From assembly GCA_933228675.1 (NCBI GenBank), contig OW121743.1, positions 85,584,938 to 85,648,937 of the forward strand: 64,000 nucleotides of DNA, written 5' to 3'. The translations under genes were made by a program, and so were the position numbers. Within the stretch, counting starts at the first letter, position 1. Each line of letters begins with the position of its first letter. Source of the DNA: Stomorhina lunata. Its lineage: Eukaryota; Arthropoda; Insecta; Diptera; Rhiniidae. The notes below the pieces were generated by a model. That model searched no databases, had not been told where the DNA came from, and worked only from the letters and a program-made list of their open reading frames with translations. This document shows positions 60,181-64,000 of this stretch, in pieces.

Positions 60181-63100
60181 TACAAATTTTTTATATTTTT
60201 AAAAATTACTTGTCCATCGATTTTATCATATCTTTTGAACCGGTTGTTCGATTTTGTCACAAAATAGAATAGCAAATAAAATTATTTTTAAGTAACTTTG
60301 ATATAATTGTTTCATATCGAGCCCTTAGATTAAAATGATCTCAAGTGACAGGAAAAATATTGATCGTAAGCTACAAAAAATCTTAATTTAACATTGTCGT
60401 TACTGGGGCTTGAACCGAGGCAGAATATGATAACCACAGTACGTTCGCGTTCTGTAGTCTTGGTATTATATCAAATCATACCGGACACTGGAAACCTCCT
60501 TTAGAAGATAATTAACGACTTTCTATAAAATTTACCCCCTGCCCGGCTAAAGGTGCTACAGTAAAAAAATTATCATAATTAACTTGCAATAATGTAATTT
60601 TTCCCAAATGTCGTAAGTCGCGACCCTTTAACTTTATTTCTTTAATTATTTTAGCAATTGTTTTTTGTGTTTGTATACATGTCTTCTTATTGTCCGTCTG
60701 TCTGGACCTTGGGCGAAAAATTAAACAAAAAAATTAAGAAAATTTCCCTCTTTTTCCAAACGTTTGTGGTTGAAATTTTCATCAGAATAACATTATCATC
60801 CCGATCATGAACATTATAACAAAATGCTCAGCAATGTTTCTCTTTAGAAGACGCGTTTTTCCAAATGATCGTAAGTGTCTTCTCGATTTTTCGGTGAGTG
60901 TGTGTGTAGCAAGGAATTGTGGTAATAACTGCCCCTTGAGCTCATGCAACAAACAATTGAGTTCAATTCTTAGTCTTTGTACAATTTTATAACGATCGCC
61001 AAGAAGACGCGTCACAGTTGACCGCTTTGATCGTTTTGTTGTTTTTGTTCTTGGGTCTAAAATATCTATTCATATGTATTCTTTCTTTTTTTTGTATCTA
61101 TTCGTCGTTACTTCTTCTAGACGCTAGAGTCAGCAGCAGAAGCAGCGGCAGAAAAAAGGTATTAAGCTCAATTGCTTGGACTCAAGGTGTGCAACTTTAC
61201 GACATTCATTTGTGCTACAAAAAGAAAACAACAACAACAACAAAAGGAAAACTAAAGAAATTTTTAGTCAGTGACGATGACGTGGATGATGATGTGGTCG
61301 TTATTTTTCCATACACTGGAAGTAGAGGAAGTTCATAAGGGTCGTCAACGAAATTACACTGCGCACAATACAACCAACAAAAACACAAGCACACATACAC
61401 ACAATTTACAAACACACGTGAGTGTTATGACACAAAAATATCATAAAGACATACAGACACTTGCGTGAATACTATGTATGTTTTTCTTCTTTTTTCTTAC
61501 AAAGAAAAATAATTAAAATATGCATAAAAAATATTGAGTATTCCAAGTGTGTTTTCTTTCAAAAAAAAAAAGTATTTTAAAATTTTTTGTAATGTTTTGT
61601 CCGTCCTTCTGTCTGTTGCATGTATTTGTGTCACACAAAAAAAAGAAGAATTTAATAGTTTCTCGATCGTCATCTGTTTCAACCGTTGTAGTTTTTTATT
61701 GTCTTCTTTTTACTTGTATTTTCTTATCCTCTGCGGTATGTGTTGATTACGTCAAGATGCAAATTAGTTGCACGCAGTTTATGGGTTTTTGAATTTATAG
61801 TTAAGTCAGTTAGTTCAGTCTTAGCCACCTTCTTACTTAGAATTTAATTAAGTTTAGATTCTCTTTGTTGTTTCCGTTAAGTTACCATTGTCTGCTAATG
61901 ATCCTTTTGTTCTGAGTCTTGACTGACTGCTCATGTCTTTTAACTCGAGTTCAATTGAACTGAATTAAAGCTAATGTTTTATCGGTACTAACAATTTAAA
62001 ATTTCTTGTCATTAGTTTTCTGATCGTATTGTGTCGATCATTAGTGGGAACATTACAGCAATGATCGATTCTGTACAGTCGGGAAAGTTTATTCTGTTAG
62101 TTAGGTTTTCTGATTATCTGATGTCTTTTTATCGTATTCAGCCTGGGTTCAAGACCCGTTCAAGGCAACATAAATTTCTGTTATTATTAATTTGTATTAA
62201 AATTATTAAATACCACAGTATCCTCTACTCCGTTGATATAAAAAAATAACATAGGCTGTAGAACAAAAAGCTTAAAAAGTTGTTCTAAAGAATCATGTAC
62301 AATTACAGTGTTAAATATTAATCTACTACATCATTAAGTTTGTGATATAGTTTTATTTTGTCATTTCCGTCATTGGCTTTTATATGTTAGCAAGGGTCAA
62401 ATGTCAACCAATTTTCTCGAAATTTTGCAATTTAACTACAGTTTATCCAAAAAATTATGTGTGTAAGAAATAAGCATAAAATTGCCAGATTTAGGGGCGT
62501 TTTTAGTGAATTTAGACTAATTTGAGTGGCTTTTTCAAATGGTCTTTTATGGGCCAAATATGGACCTATTTCAACAAAATTTGGTACAGTAGTTTTTGTT
62601 AATAAAAAGCCATATTTCTTCTAAATTTCATAAAAATATAATGAAGTTAGCGGCCAAAATCTCAATTCCGAGAAATTATACCTTAGATTTAAATATTCGT
62701 AAGCGACATTCCATTAAATATCTCTTAAACTATTAGAGATAGCGTAGTACAGTAAGCATATTTTTCTTTCTTTCTTAAGTAGTTTTCGAATGTGTAAAAA
62801 TCTTTTCGCTAGGTTTATATTTACGAAAGTTATACGGACCAATTGAAGTAAAACTAATAAACTTCACATACAATACTTTGCACCATAACTTCTAAACCAT
62901 TTGGACAAAATTTAATTAGTTTGTCAAAAGTAGCAAACTAACAAAGAACAAAAATGTTATGCACCAAAACATTCCCCGTTTTTGTTTAATTTAGATTTTT
63001 TGTCGCTTTCGATCAATATTTTTCCTGTCGCTTGCGATCATTTTAATCGTAGGACTCGATATGGTGCCCAAAATAATGTCCCGATTTTGACCAATTTTAA

Positions 63101-64000
63101 TAACAGTGATACTGAAAAAAACATTATTGTAACAAATTCCATAAAGATAAAAGCAAATTTGTTAATTTGAGGTACGTAAAACTACGAGTTTGTTTCGGAA
63201 GAAAATTGCTTGGGAGGTACCCAAAATTTTAAAAGATTTTGTTTATTTTAAACAGGCTTTGTCCTTGTTACAAAAAAATATGTTGTGCCAAGTTTCATAA
63301 AAATATCATAAAAAATAAAAAATAATAGGATAAAATTGGCTATAATTGGGTATTTTCACATTTTCCGCAATAAAATCACTAGTAATCGATGGATTTTGAT
63401 AGTATAAGTCTTAAGTTATATTCATAATTTAACGATCGACGAGAAATAATGATATTTTTTTGCCTTACCATTTTTTGTGAATATTAAGGAAACAAAAATT
63501 TTTCGATTTTGCAAAAAAAAATTGTTTTTGAAGTTGCAATGTAAATAACTTTAAAACCGTTGATCACACAAAAAACTTATGTTTGGACGACTTAAGGGCA
63601 ATTTTGTAATTAAACTATTAATGTATTTTATTAAAAATTGAATAAGAAGTTTTTAGTATATAGTAATATGTCTGGGACAACATCTTAAAAAATCCCAAAT
63701 TTTTAAAAGAAAATTTGGTTGTTTTTGTACTAAAGACACCATAACCCATAAACAAATTGTTTAACTAAAATATAATTTTGGTTGTTGATCAGTGAAGTCG
63801 GAGAAGAAGTCTATTTTACTGTGGTATACGTTGTTTTGTGAGACCTTTGACGACCAAGTCAAACAGAAACTTTAAATTTTGATTCGTTGTAACATTTTTG
63901 AGGGGTGAATGTTATTCTCAGGCAACTCTACGAGGGTTTAAACAACTGTAGGTCGGCGTCATATATATATAGGCCAAATACGGGGCTTAACATTTCAGTG
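60181..64000. other. Spacer to the right window edge, no recognisable gene
   Basis: Includes a CAACAACAACAACAA run (61225-61243), a GATGATGATG patch (61280-61295), and several short low-complexity frames on both strands (60782-61792) without recognisable domains. 62390-62700 resembles decayed dispersed repeats (GGCCAAATATGGACC, ACAAAATTTGGTACAG). A tRNA-like promoter pair near 62098-62156 is discussed in the findings. Confidence 0.4.

Noticed and set aside
60390..60510. tRNA-like segment on the minus strand with GGTTCAAGCCC and GTCGTTA/TAACGAC ends
   Set aside because: The matching 7-base ends are about 125 nt apart and no A box lies at the right distance, so no tRNA fold can be supported.
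61018..61415. Overlapping frames on both strands with Thr/Asp/Ser-rich runs
   Set aside because: They read through CAACAA and GATGAT simple sequence; no domain, splice context or conserved start seen.

Overview
This window looks like AT-rich intergenic or intronic DNA from a true fly (Diptera, most likely a calyptrate or blowfly-type genome). The grounds are an RTE-type LINE, Jockey-type LINE remnants, a tRNA-derived SINE, a hammerhead-bearing Penelope-like element and very abundant A/T minisatellites. I found no host protein-coding exon, rRNA or canonical tRNA gene. Species assignment is inference.

Layout. About one third of the window is simple-sequence arrays built on palindromic A/T cores (TTTTCTATAGAAAA or CCTATTTTTATAGG). 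There are eleven main arrays: 1-1380 (period 28-29 bp), 7860-10385 (21 bp, with ~300-bp higher-order units), and nine with a 31-bp period at 22130-23690, 24690-26010, 26756-28145, 29236-31010, 32350-33560, 33561-35455, 36690-41480, 47950-50765 and 58676-60180. Arrays 32350-33560 and 33561-35455 carry the same monomer in opposite orientation. Array 58676-60180 is the near-exact reverse complement of 26756-28145. Between the arrays lies non-coding AT-rich DNA with no recognisable gene.

Mobile elements. The only substantial coding sequence is an RTE-type LINE on the minus strand (54825-57766). It has a complete AP-endonuclease domain and a complete reverse transcriptase joined across a single-base frameshift in a T run. 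Two decayed relatives are at 3344-3785 and 16618-17640. A 4.5-kb terminal-inverted-repeat element (15461-19967, TA duplication) has split an older LINE remnant (15062-15458 and 19970-20270) and itself contains the second RTE relative. A Jockey-type RT remnant is at 12930-13700 and a hAT transposase remnant at 43920-44250. Three same-strand SINE copies with perfect A and B boxes lie at 45122-46230. Several foldback or MITE-like elements are present, at 4082-4864, 46440-46584 and 53579-53927.

Most notable: an 830-bp Penelope-like or retrozyme-like element (40100-40930) inserted in the largest 31-bp array. It carries two intact type I hammerhead ribozyme motifs in direct orientation exactly 461 bp apart, so a transcript could self-cleave to a 461-nt unit. 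A decayed relative (52972-53338), whose hammerhead core is deleted, sits in another palindromic AT array.
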